Assembly (NCBI RefSeq): GCF_002368415.1
Contig: NZ_AP018290.1
Span: 6,997,717 to 7,061,716, forward strand
Direction of reading: 5' to 3'
Length of the DNA: 64,000 bases
DNA from: Calothrix sp. NIES-4105
Lineage (GTDB): Bacteria; Cyanobacteriota; Cyanobacteriia; Cyanobacteriales; Nostocaceae
A program made the position numbers and the translations under genes. Positions within the stretch are counted from its first letter, which is position 1, and each line of letters starts with the position of its first letter. This document shows, in pieces, positions 18,960 through 26,904 of the stretch. The notes beneath the pieces are model-generated. The model worked only from the letters and a program-made list of their open reading frames with translations, ran no database searches and was not told the DNA's origin.

Positions 18960-19385
18960 TAGACCTTAAATACAACTAAAGTTAATTGAATCTTATCGTG
19001 CCTGGGCAGCAATTACCGTAACAAATGCATGAGTTGTAGTGTGAGGCTTTTAATTAATTGTGGTGTGGGCATCCTTGCCCGCCTTGTATAGTTAGACGGG
19101 CTTTTGACACCCATCCCACAAGAAAAAGTTATTTAGGTTGGAATGGTGTGTATTTACCTCCTAGTGGCTTATGTCTGTAAAGTTATAAAAACTTTACTAT
19201 TTAGTACATTGATTTTACAAAAATATTGTAGTACTATTGAACTGTTAAAGCGTTATTAATAATTTTAAGGGTGCATTTTGTCAAAAACGATGAAAAAGTT
19301 AGTACTATTATTTCAAATCATATTACTCGCTAATGTCTCAGTATCAATTAATACTTAACCTTTATGAAGAGTAGAGAAAAAAGCG
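18960..19385. other. Divergent intergenic region between pdhB and the Panacea gene
   Basis: 426 bases with promoters facing both ways presumed. Around 19061-19120 lies a partial palindrome (tgtgggcatccttgcccgcc and, further on, gacgggc...ccatcccaca) that resembles dispersed repeats common in cyanobacteria. No gene seen. Confidence 0.45.
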
Positions 19386-19862
19386 ATGTTGGACAAACTC
19401 ATAAAATACTTTGTTTACGCCACAAAAGGGAATATCACAAAAACACAATTAATTAAGTTTTTGTATTTGGCTGATTTGTATTCTGTTAAATGGACTGCTA
19501 ATCAGCTTACCTCTCTAGATTGGTGTTATTACCACTTTGGTCCTTGGCATGAAGATATAGACACAGCCTTAAATAAAATGAATGGGAAAGAAGTTGTGAT
19601 CGAGCGAGAGGGAAATACAACTCTAATTCGGTTAGGCGTTCAAGCAAGTGATATCGATGATTTACAACTACCTGTAAGTCTTAAGTTAGTCCTTGATAAT
19701 ATTAGAAGAGAGTGGGCTGGTTTTGAGAAGCTTCCGCAGTTGTTAGACTATGTGTATAATACTGCTCCAATGCTTGAAGTTAAAGAAAAACATCAACCAG
19801 AAGAAAAGGTTAGACTTAATCTACAAGCAGAAAGAGAAAAATTAATAAGTGAGTTAGGTTAG
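19386..19862 (+). CDS. Panacea-domain (DUF4065/SocA-like) antitoxin
   Basis: A 158-residue protein whose first 100 residues match the Panacea pattern: TKTQLIKFLYLADLYSVKW, then LDWCYYHFGPWHEDIDTAL, the counterpart of the family's YGPVP segment. Panacea domains neutralise many unrelated toxins. The C-terminal 50 residues are charged and probably helical and may contact the partner. The stop is 9 bases before the start of the next gene, whose product looks MazF-like, so this is most likely the antitoxin of a two-gene module. It stands alone on the plus strand among minus-strand genes. Confidence 0.75.
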   Translation: MLDKLIKYFVYATKGNITKTQLIKFLYLADLYSVKWTANQLTSLDWCYYHFGPWHEDIDTALNKMNGKEVVIEREGNTTLIRLGVQASDIDDLQLPVSLKLVLDNIRREWAGFEKLPQLLDYVYNTAPMLEVKEKHQPEEKVRLNLQAEREKLISELG

Positions 19863-19871
19863 GATTATCAA

Positions 19872-20483
19872 GTGGCAGGACAAAAACCAAGACAGAGTTG
19901 GATATATTTTATAAATCCCTACCGATTATCCCTTCGTTGTAAACTCGGTCATACTCACATTTATGATTTAAATGAACCAGGTGAGATTTCGTGTAAAACT
20001 ACTTCTTGCACACAAATAATCAATTCCAGTAGGGTGTTTCGAGGGGAACACCCTTATATTATTTGGACGCACGATGATTTTCAAGATAATTTTAATTATA
20101 TAAAGACTTTTAGTGTTATTCCACTAACTTCCAGTACAATAGAAAGAGATAAAGGTTTGCCAACAGCCTACCCAATTAATGCAACAAGTAGAAATGGACT
20201 TGATAAGCAGTCTTTTGCTTTAATTCATCAAATATGTACTGTTGACGCTAACTGTTTTAAAGATAAAAATGGAGATTGGTTAGTGCGTATAGGGCAAATA
20301 GATAAACCTGATAAAGAAGCTATAGACGAACGTTTAAAATATTTTTTTAATATTCAAGATAAACCGAGCGATGATTGGTTTGTAAATAATGCATCTCCAG
20401 AACTATTGGAGCAAGTATTTAATTGTTTACCTGATGATATCAAACAATCGGCTTTAGAAAAACTAATTGATAATTTGGAGTGA
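19872..20483 (+). CDS. PemK/MazF-like toxin with a Cys/His-containing N-terminus
   Basis: A 203-residue protein starting at GTG 19872. Residues about 55-165 read as a MazF/PemK fold: RGEHPYIIW, FSVIPLTSS, PTAYPINATSRNGLDKQSFALIHQICTV and RIGQIDKPDKEAIDERLKYF, matching the family order of strands and the terminal helix after the L-x-x-I-G-x-I-D-type segment. MazF proteins are ribosome-independent mRNA endonucleases. The first 50 residues contain RCKLGHTH and SCKTTSCTQ, which could form a small zinc site, not usual for MazF. The assignment is inference from pattern; the Panacea partner supports it. Confidence 0.6.
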   Translation: MAGQKPRQSWIYFINPYRLSLRCKLGHTHIYDLNEPGEISCKTTSCTQIINSSRVFRGEHPYIIWTHDDFQDNFNYIKTFSVIPLTSSTIERDKGLPTAYPINATSRNGLDKQSFALIHQICTVDANCFKDKNGDWLVRIGQIDKPDKEAIDERLKYFFNIQDKPSDDWFVNNASPELLEQVFNCLPDDIKQSALEKLIDNLE

Positions 20484-20517
20484 TAGAGTATGGTGGCTTA
20501 AGCCACCGTACAAGAAT

Positions 20518-20907
20518 TTAACAGTCGATTAATTCTGGTGTTTGGTTGAGAATTTGGCGCCTAATCGAAATGAAATCAAGATACTGTGGTGAATTTAGCT
20601 TATCTAAACGGAAAACTCCGACATTGTGGCAATTCTGGAAAGCTAACTTGACTCCAAAATAACGCTCAACGGCGCCACGAATTGCATCTCCACCCATCAT
20701 TCGTAATAATTGCGCGCGTGCTTGTTCGCTTGGTGGTGGAACTTCATGGTTTGCCCATTCTTCCCCTCTGGTAACTTGTTCTACAAGACCTGATACCACA
20801 CTCCAGGCATAAGGTAAAGATTCTCTGATTGTTTCTACAAACTCTGCCTCGTCAATGTTTCCAGACTGCGCTTGTTCGAGCAGATGCACACTTACGTTTA
20901 AAGACAT
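20518..20907 (-). CDS. SCO5389-family conserved protein
   Basis: The start is ATG 20907 (MSLNVSVHLLEQAQSG) with agagga 6 bases upstream; the frame continues further upstream but with hydrophobic sequence foreign to the family. The 129-residue protein has the family segments FVETIRESLPYAWSVVSGLV, PPPSEQARAQLLR, GGDAIRGAVERYFGVKLAFQ and the conserved Cys and His in FQNCHNVGVF, ending in ILNQTPELIDC. The family is known mainly from actinomycetes and has no assigned function. It is the last minus-strand gene after the metallothionein, separated from it by a long hairpin. Confidence 0.75.
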   Translation of the reverse strand: MSLNVSVHLLEQAQSGNIDEAEFVETIRESLPYAWSVVSGLVEQVTRGEEWANHEVPPPSEQARAQLLRMMGGDAIRGAVERYFGVKLAFQNCHNVGVFRLDKLNSPQYLDFISIRRQILNQTPELIDC

Positions 20908-21018
20908 TTGTTTTCCTCTGTAATGTTTTGGTACAAGCACCTTCATCAATACCAGTGAGAATAATAATCTTTCCATATTAAGTTGCAACACCGCCGCAAA
21001 GAAAAGTAACATACGTAG

Positions 21019-21085
21019 CAACGGATAAAACGGATGTAACGGATAGACTAATAAACCATCCGTTACATCCGTTTATAATCCGTTG
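21019..21085 (-). terminator. Long hairpin between metallothionein and SCO5389-family gene
   Basis: Arms 21019-21044 and 21058-21085 are near-perfect inverted repeats built on cggatgtaacggat, giving about 23 paired bases with one small bulge and a 13-base loop. It starts 7 bases after the metallothionein stop on the minus strand. There is no T-run, so it may process or stabilise mRNA rather than terminate. Confidence 0.65.
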
Positions 21086-21091
21086 CCAGAA

Positions 21092-21259
21092 TTATTTATC
21101 GCACTCACAACCTGTGTGACCGCAACCTTTACCATCAGCATGACCATTTGCACAAGCTTCTCCACAGTAAGGTTTGCCCTCTTTCATCACAGCACTGGAT
21201 AGAGAAACGATACAAAGGCAAGATTCACAAGCGCATTTCATTTGAGTAACGGTCGTCAT
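21092..21259 (-). CDS. bmtA: SmtA-type metallothionein
   Basis: A 55-residue protein read from the minus strand, beginning MTTVTQMKCACESCLCIVSL and ending GKGCGHTGCECDK. Nine cysteines (positions 9, 11, 14, 16, 32, 36, 46, 51, 53) and two histidines (40, 48) occupy the places known from cyanobacterial SmtA/BmtA, which bind Zn, Cd and Cu in a Zn4 cluster. A Shine-Dalgarno-like gaggg lies 8-12 bases before the ATG, and an ArsR/SmtB-type operator lies 49-62 bases upstream. It is downstream of the COG0523/phosphoesterase operon on the same strand. Confidence 0.93.
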   Translation of the reverse strand: MTTVTQMKCACESCLCIVSLSSAVMKEGKPYCGEACANGHADGKGCGHTGCECDK

Positions 21260-21307
21260 AAACTAGCACCCTCATGTAGGCGTGTACATTTATCATGTTA
21301 TCACAGT

Positions 21308-21321
21308 TGAACAGTTATTCA
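21308..21321. promoter_or_regulatory. ArsR/SmtB-like operator of the metallothionein gene
   Basis: tgaacagttattca (TGAACA-N2-TATTCA) is the 6-2-6 inverted repeat recognised by SmtB-type metal-sensing repressors. It lies 49 bases upstream of the bmtA ATG and overlaps a possible minus-strand promoter (ttgaat, 16 bases, taacat). No smtB-like gene is in the window, so the regulator would act from elsewhere. Confidence 0.7.
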
Positions 21322-21378
21322 AGTGTTGCATTAAAAAGTTATAATTTCTTTGCGTTTAGCAATATGAACATTTCTCAG

Positions 21379-22146
21379 TCATGCGCCCGTTCTACTTGAC
21401 TTTATTGCCCGCACGCTTTGGTGTTGAGCTATAAAGCCTTTATTATTGCCGTAATAGACGGTTTTAAAATCAACTTGATTTGTGCTGGGATTGTAAATTG
21501 TATAACTCGCTTGACCTGCGATTTTACCGACATTTCCGACTCCAATAATTTTGCGGGGGTGAGCATTGACGGTATGTGGAGAAATTTGAGTGTCAAGGGT
21601 TGTTACAGAATTGGTTATAGAACCATTAGTGAGTTGGTACTCAAAGCTTAAACCGGAGCGACCGCAAAATAGATTATTTGCTTGCATCCGCGTTACTCGG
21701 TCTAGCATGATTATTGGTGAGGTATTAGGAGTTAATTCTTCGCTGACCGAAACAGTAGAACCGTGAATTAGCAAGCAGTCTAGTTCAAAGAAGCCAAAAT
21801 CAAGCGTACTTAACCAGCGCACTGTTTGACGAGGTACGTATTCCCAGAGTTTTTTAACTGTTTCTGAGCCATATTTCTCTATTAACTCTGTGGGTTCGCC
21901 ATTTCCTGTAATTGCGTGTAATATCAAGCATTGTTCTTCCCACCATCCCTTACAAACTAAAGGTTCTAATTCTCCACGACGGGGTTTAAGCACTCGTTCT
22001 ACTAGCTGTTCTGATTCTTTTGTTGGGCCAACTAAATCACCAATAATATATAGTGCTTCGATGTAACGCTTTTTGCTGATATCCTGTAAAACAGCTTCAT
22101 AAGCCGCAAGGTTTCCTTCAATTCCGCTTAAAATAGCCCATTTCAT
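21379..22146 (-). CDS. Calcineurin-like phosphoesterase homologue lacking metal ligands
   Basis: A 255-residue protein plainly related to the next gene upstream but with the active site altered. The N-terminal motif that should read S-D-x-H-G-N is SGIEGN (Asp to Gly, His to Glu), the usual GNHD position reads CKGWWEE, and the usual GHTH reads CGRSG. GDLVG and LLIHGS remain. It is therefore probably catalytically dead, perhaps a regulatory partner of the upstream enzyme. The 23-base gap to the upstream gene and the common strand indicate one operon. Confidence 0.75.
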   Translation of the reverse strand: MKWAILSGIEGNLAAYEAVLQDISKKRYIEALYIIGDLVGPTKESEQLVERVLKPRRGELEPLVCKGWWEEQCLILHAITGNGEPTELIEKYGSETVKKLWEYVPRQTVRWLSTLDFGFFELDCLLIHGSTVSVSEELTPNTSPIIMLDRVTRMQANNLFCGRSGLSFEYQLTNGSITNSVTTLDTQISPHTVNAHPRKIIGVGNVGKIAGQASYTIYNPSTNQVDFKTVYYGNNKGFIAQHQSVRAIKSSRTGA

Positions 22147-22169
22147 AATATATTATTTACCTTTATCCT

Positions 22170-22979
22170 TTATCTAGTACAAACATGTGTAGGGTCATCA
22201 GCACGTTCAGCAAATTCTAAACCGCGCGCTAAACGCCATGCAAAAATAGCGGGTAAACCGAGTTCAATAATTGCTGCACAAGTTTTTTGATAATCATATG
22301 CAACTTCGCGCAGGGTTACTTCTTTAGTATTGGTATCGTAAATTACATAAGTTGCATTCGGGCGCCCATGTCTTGGTTCACCTACAGAACCAGCGTTGAT
22401 AATTTGTTTTAAAGCTGGAGTAAAACTTCGATTTTCTTGTTTTTTATCACTTACAAGTGAAAAATTTAAGTTTACAGCATCGAGTTTACGGACGTATGGC
22501 ACATGAGTATGACCGCAAAAAAGCATATCTGAGCCTGATGAAATTACTCTCTCTAGTGCAACAAAAGCATCAAGCTCAGGTAGTAAATACTCGTGGTTAC
22601 TGTGGGGACTACCGTGTACAAAAGCCAAATTTTCGTAATGCAAACTATGAGGTAAAGTCGCTAAAAATTCACGATTTTCTGGCTTAAATTGTTTGTTCGT
22701 CCACTCATGCGCGCGAAGTCCTCTTTTTTCTGCGAGTAATGAAGGATGACTACATTCGCAAGCATTTAAACCCTCAACAATATCCTCATCCCAACAACCA
22801 ACACAGGAAGGAATATCCAGAGCGCGAATTTTTTCTACTACTTCATTGGGTTTGGGACCATACCCAACTAAGTCACCCAAACTAAAAATCTTCTCGCACG
22901 AATGATTATCAATATCGAGCAAAACTGCATCAAGCGCTTCGATATTGCCATGAATGCATGATATAACTGCTATTTTCAT
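22170..22979 (-). CDS. Calcineurin-like metallophosphoesterase with Cys-substituted metal site
   Basis: A 269-residue metallophosphoesterase-like protein. It keeps H of the first motif, GDLVGYGP, VHGSPHS and the metal-binding GHTH (CGHTHVPY), but the first-motif Asp is Cys (SCIHGN, residue 8) and the usual GNHD reads VGCWDED. A Cys ligand would change metal preference, which is notable in an operon with a zinc-type operator. The start overlaps the upstream COG0523-like gene by 4 bases (22976-22979), so translation is probably coupled. Confidence 0.8.
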   Translation of the reverse strand: MKIAVISCIHGNIEALDAVLLDIDNHSCEKIFSLGDLVGYGPKPNEVVEKIRALDIPSCVGCWDEDIVEGLNACECSHPSLLAEKRGLRAHEWTNKQFKPENREFLATLPHSLHYENLAFVHGSPHSNHEYLLPELDAFVALERVISSGSDMLFCGHTHVPYVRKLDAVNLNFSLVSDKKQENRSFTPALKQIINAGSVGEPRHGRPNATYVIYDTNTKEVTLREVAYDYQKTCAAIIELGLPAIFAWRLARGLEFAERADDPTHVCTR

Positions 22980-23770
22980 TCCTGAATTCCCTCTAATAAA
23001 ACCTGTTTAACTTGTTGTTGATATTGCCCTATCGCTGCTTCTGACAATAAACAATCTTGCAAAGTTTGCCCTAAAGTTACTTCATCTAGATTACTTCCTA
23101 CAACTTCCAAACCACTAAAGCGCTTGGGTCTTCCTTCCAAGTTGCGTGTTAAATCTAATTCAAGTAATCCTGTCGGTGGCAAAGGAGCTACATACTCAGT
23201 ATAAATTGACCTACCATCGTTAACATCAAAGATACCTTTGGCACGAGTGACATTTCCATAGGCGCCATTAGTAACTTCATACCAAAATTCAACTAAGCTA
23301 TCTTCATCAATAACTTCACCGCTCAGAGGAACTCGCCATATTTGAGTAGGATTATCTATATTAACTGGGGCACCGTACACAACATCTGGCGCCCATTGAG
23401 ATAAAGGAGAATCTTTATTATCTTTGAGATGAGGTGGTAAAACAGCGATAGCGTGGTATGGCTGATTATTTAATATTTTTACTATGGCTGTTGGTTCTAA
23501 ATAAAGCCCAACTTCTATATATACAGTGTCAGCAAATTGTATTTGACTCAAGAATTCTGCTTCTTGCCCATCTTGAAATACTTTAATTGGGGGAAATTCG
23601 GATGCTATACGAGTTTGGTCGATGGGAACCTTACCAGTACCGGGACTGAAATATAATGTTTTGTCATAAGGTGACTTATAGTTGTCGGATGCAACTAATT
23701 GCTGAAAAATCCAAGTAGTTTTGCCACTACCTAATGTTCCAGCTACAACTGTAATTTTTGGTGTAGTCAT
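22976..23770 (-). CDS. Divergent COG0523/CobW-like P-loop protein
   Basis: A 264-residue protein with Walker A GTLGSGKTT (residues about 11-19) and a C-terminal part that resembles the CobW C domain (WYEVTNGAYGNVTRAKGIFD). The CxCC metal motif of COG0523 GTPases is absent, and the usual guanine-specificity and switch motifs are hard to place, so it may be a divergent or specialised paralogue of the gene upstream. It sits between that gene (69-base gap) and the phosphoesterase, which it overlaps. Confidence 0.7.
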   Translation of the reverse strand: MTTPKITVVAGTLGSGKTTWIFQQLVASDNYKSPYDKTLYFSPGTGKVPIDQTRIASEFPPIKVFQDGQEAEFLSQIQFADTVYIEVGLYLEPTAIVKILNNQPYHAIAVLPPHLKDNKDSPLSQWAPDVVYGAPVNIDNPTQIWRVPLSGEVIDEDSLVEFWYEVTNGAYGNVTRAKGIFDVNDGRSIYTEYVAPLPPTGLLELDLTRNLEGRPKRFSGLEVVGSNLDEVTLGQTLQDCLLSEAAIGQYQQQVKQVLLEGIQE

Positions 23771-23839
23771 TTAAATTAAGATTATTAAAACAATAATGGC
23801 AAGCACACAGTTCGTGATGCCTGTGCTACTTTGAACATA

Positions 23840-24859
23840 TCAATATATCAGACATTGCTGTAAACGAGAATGAATTTGATTTGCATCGATATGGCGCCCA
23901 ATAAAAACAAGCTGATTTTTGGGTGCAGTATTCCATTCCGAAGCATCCAAGTGGTAACGAGGACCGCTAAGTTGAAAGATATGACGCAAAGGACTATCGT
24001 CAAACCAAAGAATACCCTTCGCTCGAAATACGTTATTTGGCATTTCTTCAAGTAAAAAATGCTCAAACTTATTAACGTCAAAGGGTTTATCAACCTGAAA
24101 AGACACTGAGACAAACCCATCATTTTCTAGATGGTGCGAGTGATGATGGTCATGGTGATGATGGTCATGGTGATGATGTTCATGATGGTCATTTACAAAA
24201 ACATGCTCATCATTAGGGGTTAATTCGACACCTAAAATTAGAGGTAAAGCAACTTTTCCATAGTTGGTACGGAGTATTTTTGCTGTATTTTTTTTATTGC
24301 GTATAAAATTTTCTAGCTCTACTAATTTTTCTTCGCTTACCAAGTCAACTTTGTTAAGAAGAATAATATCACCGTATGTAATCTGTTTTAATGCAGCTTC
24401 ACTCTCAAAATGATTTTTATCAAAACTTTCAGCATCAACAACAGTAAGTATAGAATCTAAATTCGTTAAATCTCTTAGCTCTGTTCCTAAAAACGTCAAT
24501 ACAATAGGCAAAGGGTCAGCAACACCAGTAGTCTCAATCACCATATAATCAATACGGTCTTCTCGTTCCAAAACTCTATAGACCGCATCAACCAAACCAT
24601 CATTAATAGTACAGCAAATACAACCATTGCTCAGTTCCACCATATCCTCGTCCATAGAAACGAGTAATTGGCTATCTATATTAATGTCACCAAACTCATT
24701 TACCAAAACAGCAACCTTCATATCCTGCTTGTTTTGGAGTATTTGGTTAAGCAACGTAGTTTTCCCACTGCCCAAAAACCCCGTAATCATAGTCACTGGC
24801 ATCCCGCGCTTAGGTATTTCAATATTATTATCCAAGTTAATAGAAGTCGCACTAGTCAT
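23840..24859 (-). CDS. COG0523 GTPase, putative zinc metallochaperone
   Basis: A 339-residue G3E GTPase with Walker A GFLGSGKTTLL, the metal-binding CxCC motif in NGCICCTIN, ETTGVADP and NKVD (guanine specificity), then a histidine-rich stretch (HEHHHHDHHHHDHHHSHH, about residues 227-244) and a CobW C domain (FRAKGILWF). His-rich COG0523 proteins under Zur control act as zinc chaperones. The ATG is preceded by aaggagag, and a Zur-box-like palindrome lies 81-95 bases upstream. It is the first gene of the minus-strand operon that includes both phosphoesterases. Confidence 0.9.
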   Translation of the reverse strand: MTSATSINLDNNIEIPKRGMPVTMITGFLGSGKTTLLNQILQNKQDMKVAVLVNEFGDINIDSQLLVSMDEDMVELSNGCICCTINDGLVDAVYRVLEREDRIDYMVIETTGVADPLPIVLTFLGTELRDLTNLDSILTVVDAESFDKNHFESEAALKQITYGDIILLNKVDLVSEEKLVELENFIRNKKNTAKILRTNYGKVALPLILGVELTPNDEHVFVNDHHEHHHHDHHHHDHHHSHHLENDGFVSVSFQVDKPFDVNKFEHFLLEEMPNNVFRAKGILWFDDSPLRHIFQLSGPRYHLDASEWNTAPKNQLVFIGRHIDANQIHSRLQQCLIY

Positions 24860-24939
24860 AATCTCTCCTTATATATACAACGGTGCCGCATAGCACCTTT
24901 AAAGCTAAACATCGCAAAACTATATCATCATAGCAATAA

Positions 24940-24954
24940 TGATAACAATTATCA
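24940..24954. promoter_or_regulatory. Zur box upstream of the COG0523 operon
   Basis: tgataacaattatca is a 7-1-7 palindrome (one mismatch) matching the cyanobacterial Zur consensus TGATAATNATTATCA. It lies 81 bases before the ATG of the COG0523 GTPase, where bound Zur would block the promoter when zinc is sufficient. Confidence 0.8.
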
Positions 24955-25032
24955 TATCAAAATAAAAATTTCACCCTTAGTCTTGTGGAATGGGCTTCTC
25001 TTGCCCCGTTCGTAGCTACGTAGGTTGGGTCT

Positions 25033-25425
25033 TTATTTAGTTTGTTCTTGGTGATAACGATTTAGTAAACTTTGGATAAGGGTAGAGGATGCCCGAAAGG
25101 TAGTTTGCTGCAATTGTTTTATAGCATTAGGAAAGTCAATTAATTCTTGAGTACCAGCCCGATAGAGAATACCAAGTAACCCTGTAACGGTAAGGTTACG
25201 TTGAAGTGCTTCAACCCGCGCGTCCATATCATCAAGAATAATTAAGGTAGCGTTTAGTTGGAAAGCAAGCGAAATAGCTTCTTGCTCACCTGCACCAAGT
25301 TTACTCGGAAGATCAGGAAGCAGTGTAGTAACTGGTTGAATATCTAGCCAACTTGGAGGTAATATTTCAACGTGATTAATCAGGATAAGGTAGCACAGAG
25401 GTGAGGTGTCACAAACAACGGTCAT
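25033..25425 (-). CDS. DUF3368 PIN-domain toxin
   Basis: A 130-residue PIN-fold protein: N-terminal VVCDTSPLCYLI with the first acidic residue, GAGEQEAISLAF with the central glutamate, and LIILDDMDARVEA with the later acidic pair. These fit the DUF3368 branch of VapC-like ribonuclease toxins. Its ATG overlaps the stop of the preceding UPF0175-like gene by 4 bases, the usual antitoxin-toxin layout. Confidence 0.8.
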   Translation of the reverse strand: MTVVCDTSPLCYLILINHVEILPPSWLDIQPVTTLLPDLPSKLGAGEQEAISLAFQLNATLIILDDMDARVEALQRNLTVTGLLGILYRAGTQELIDFPNAIKQLQQTTFRASSTLIQSLLNRYHQEQTK

Positions 25426-25691
25426 AGTTGGGCAAGGGCTTGGTCTATAGCTTGTAAATCTTGGTCGAGGTCTGCTTCAGTGTAGGGAAGGTAGGCTTCG
25501 TGGGCTTTTAGAAAGGCATCGGTTGCCATATGTCCAAGAAAGTTGAGAATGCGTTGCACTTCAGCAGTAGAAAGCTGGCGACTGCGATAAGCATCAACGA
25601 CCAGGGACTCAAGCGCGCGTCTCGATAGTTCCTCAGGGTAAAGAGCGAGTTGGTAAACAATATCGTCGGGAATGGTAAGAGTAATTTGCAT
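25422..25691 (-). CDS. UPF0175-family antitoxin
   Basis: An 89-residue protein starting MQITLTIPDDIVYQLALYPE, followed by RALESLVVDAYRSRQLSTAEVQRIL and a C-terminal acidic tail. The central helix-turn-helix-like part and the partner gene identify it as a UPF0175-type antitoxin, with the N-terminus probably binding DNA and the C-terminus the toxin. It is immediately upstream of, and overlaps, the DUF3368 toxin gene. Confidence 0.8.
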   Translation of the reverse strand: MQITLTIPDDIVYQLALYPEELSRRALESLVVDAYRSRQLSTAEVQRILNFLGHMATDAFLKAHEAYLPYTEADLDQDLQAIDQALAQL

Positions 25692-25870
25692 TCTTTTGGT
25701 AAATATCTCTAATATTATATTATAAACAAGCTTACTATAATATGTAGTAGTTAAATACTAAGATTGATAAGCTTATAATTTATCGTACTCACTTTACCCA
25801 ACCTACAATTGAGCGCATCAAGTCCGATCCGAACGTAGCACGTTAATTTCCGGTCTTCTTGCTTGACTTT

Positions 25871-26293
25871 TTAAATAGTCCAGTCTTCATAACGCAGCTC
25901 TATAATCTTGCTAAAATCAGAAAAGTTACGTGTTAAAAGCACAGCATCATTTGCAATTGTACAAGCTGCAATCTTCAAATCCATTGTGCCAAGTCTTGGG
26001 TAAAGTTTTCGTAAATTCCGAAACACCAATGCTGATTGCACATCAAAGCTCACAACTGGAATATTCCTGAAAATCTCTATATGCTCTTCTAACTGGCTAT
26101 ATGCTTCTACTTGCGCTTCAATAGTCCTTGCCTTTGCCATATAGCTTAACCAGCCACGTGTTTGTTCTTCGTAGCTAACTACAGTAGTGGCTATTTCAGT
26201 TGCAGCAACGGATTGTAATTTCGCTTCTAGAGTTATCGCTCCACGTCCACCACGCTGTAAAATTGTTAAGTGGTCGGTATCAAGTAGATACAT
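25871..26293 (-). CDS. VapC-type PIN-domain toxin
   Basis: The start is set at ATG 26293 (MYLLDTDHLTILQRG); ATG 26308 in frame would add five residues. The 140-residue PIN domain has the first acidic motif LLDTDHLT, a central glutamate in VVSYEEQTRG, and the C-terminal GTMDLKIAACTIANDAVLLTRN with the conserved Asp and the N-D/F-x-x-F tail (NFSDFSKI). It is likely a ribonuclease toxin of tRNA or rRNA. It overlaps the upstream small gene by 14 bases. Confidence 0.85.
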   Translation of the reverse strand: MYLLDTDHLTILQRGGRGAITLEAKLQSVAATEIATTVVSYEEQTRGWLSYMAKARTIEAQVEAYSQLEEHIEIFRNIPVVSFDVQSALVFRNLRKLYPRLGTMDLKIAACTIANDAVLLTRNFSDFSKIIELRYEDWTI

Positions 26294-26498
26294 CCTCTCG
26301 CTCTTCACTTAAATCCAAACGTTGAGATTCACGATACTCACGTCCGAGACTCATTGCTTCTTCAAAAGCGGGATTATCTTTAAATTTGCCGGCAACTTTT
26401 TTCCACCACGGAGTGGCAGTTTCTGCCTGATGTTCAAGCTGATTTTTGAGACGTGCGACTTCAGCTTCTAAAGCTGCTACTCGTTCCTCAAGTTGCAT
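26280..26498 (-). CDS. Coiled-coil antitoxin partner of the VapC toxin
   Basis: A 72-residue protein: a leading heptad coiled coil (about residues 3-25, EERVAALEAEVARLKNQLE), then WWKKVAGKFKDNPAFEEAMSLGREYRES. The second part is typical of small cyanobacterial antitoxins that precede PIN toxins. No DNA-binding motif is visible. The overlap with the toxin gene supports the pairing. Confidence 0.75.
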   Translation of the reverse strand: MQLEERVAALEAEVARLKNQLEHQAETATPWWKKVAGKFKDNPAFEEAMSLGREYRESQRLDLSEEREDVST

Positions 26499-26904
26499 TG
26501 CCTATACCTTAGTTGTAAATACTCTATATAATTATAGAATGTTGTCTTAATTTTTCAAGTACCCTTTGCTCTGTCTAGGCGCCAGCTTGCATTGTTTATA
26601 CTCTCAGGAGTGTGTTTTCCTGTCTATATTTAAGTCGCAACAAAAGCATATATAATTATAATTTTACTTCGGTGCCATCCACTTGCAAGCTAAATAAAAT
26701 AAATTATTCTTTGATTTTTTTGGTGCCTGTTGATTTATCAACAGTACTATAGTAAATAATAAAACCCCTCTCCAAACCTCTGCTTGAAGCACTTAGAGTC
26801 TTTAAATACACTATTCTATTGTTCCCCTTCCAAGAGCGCGGGTTGGGGTTAGGGGTTAGGTTTTTGGTTTGCAACCATATGCGGGTATGAACGTAGCCAA
26901 CAAT
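26499..26904. other. Intergenic region between TA module and sensor kinase
   Basis: About 400 bases with no gene. Near 26840-26862 is a degenerate stretch (gggttggggttaggggttagg) of the sort that often fills cyanobacterial intergenic DNA. Otherwise nothing recognisable. Confidence 0.4.
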
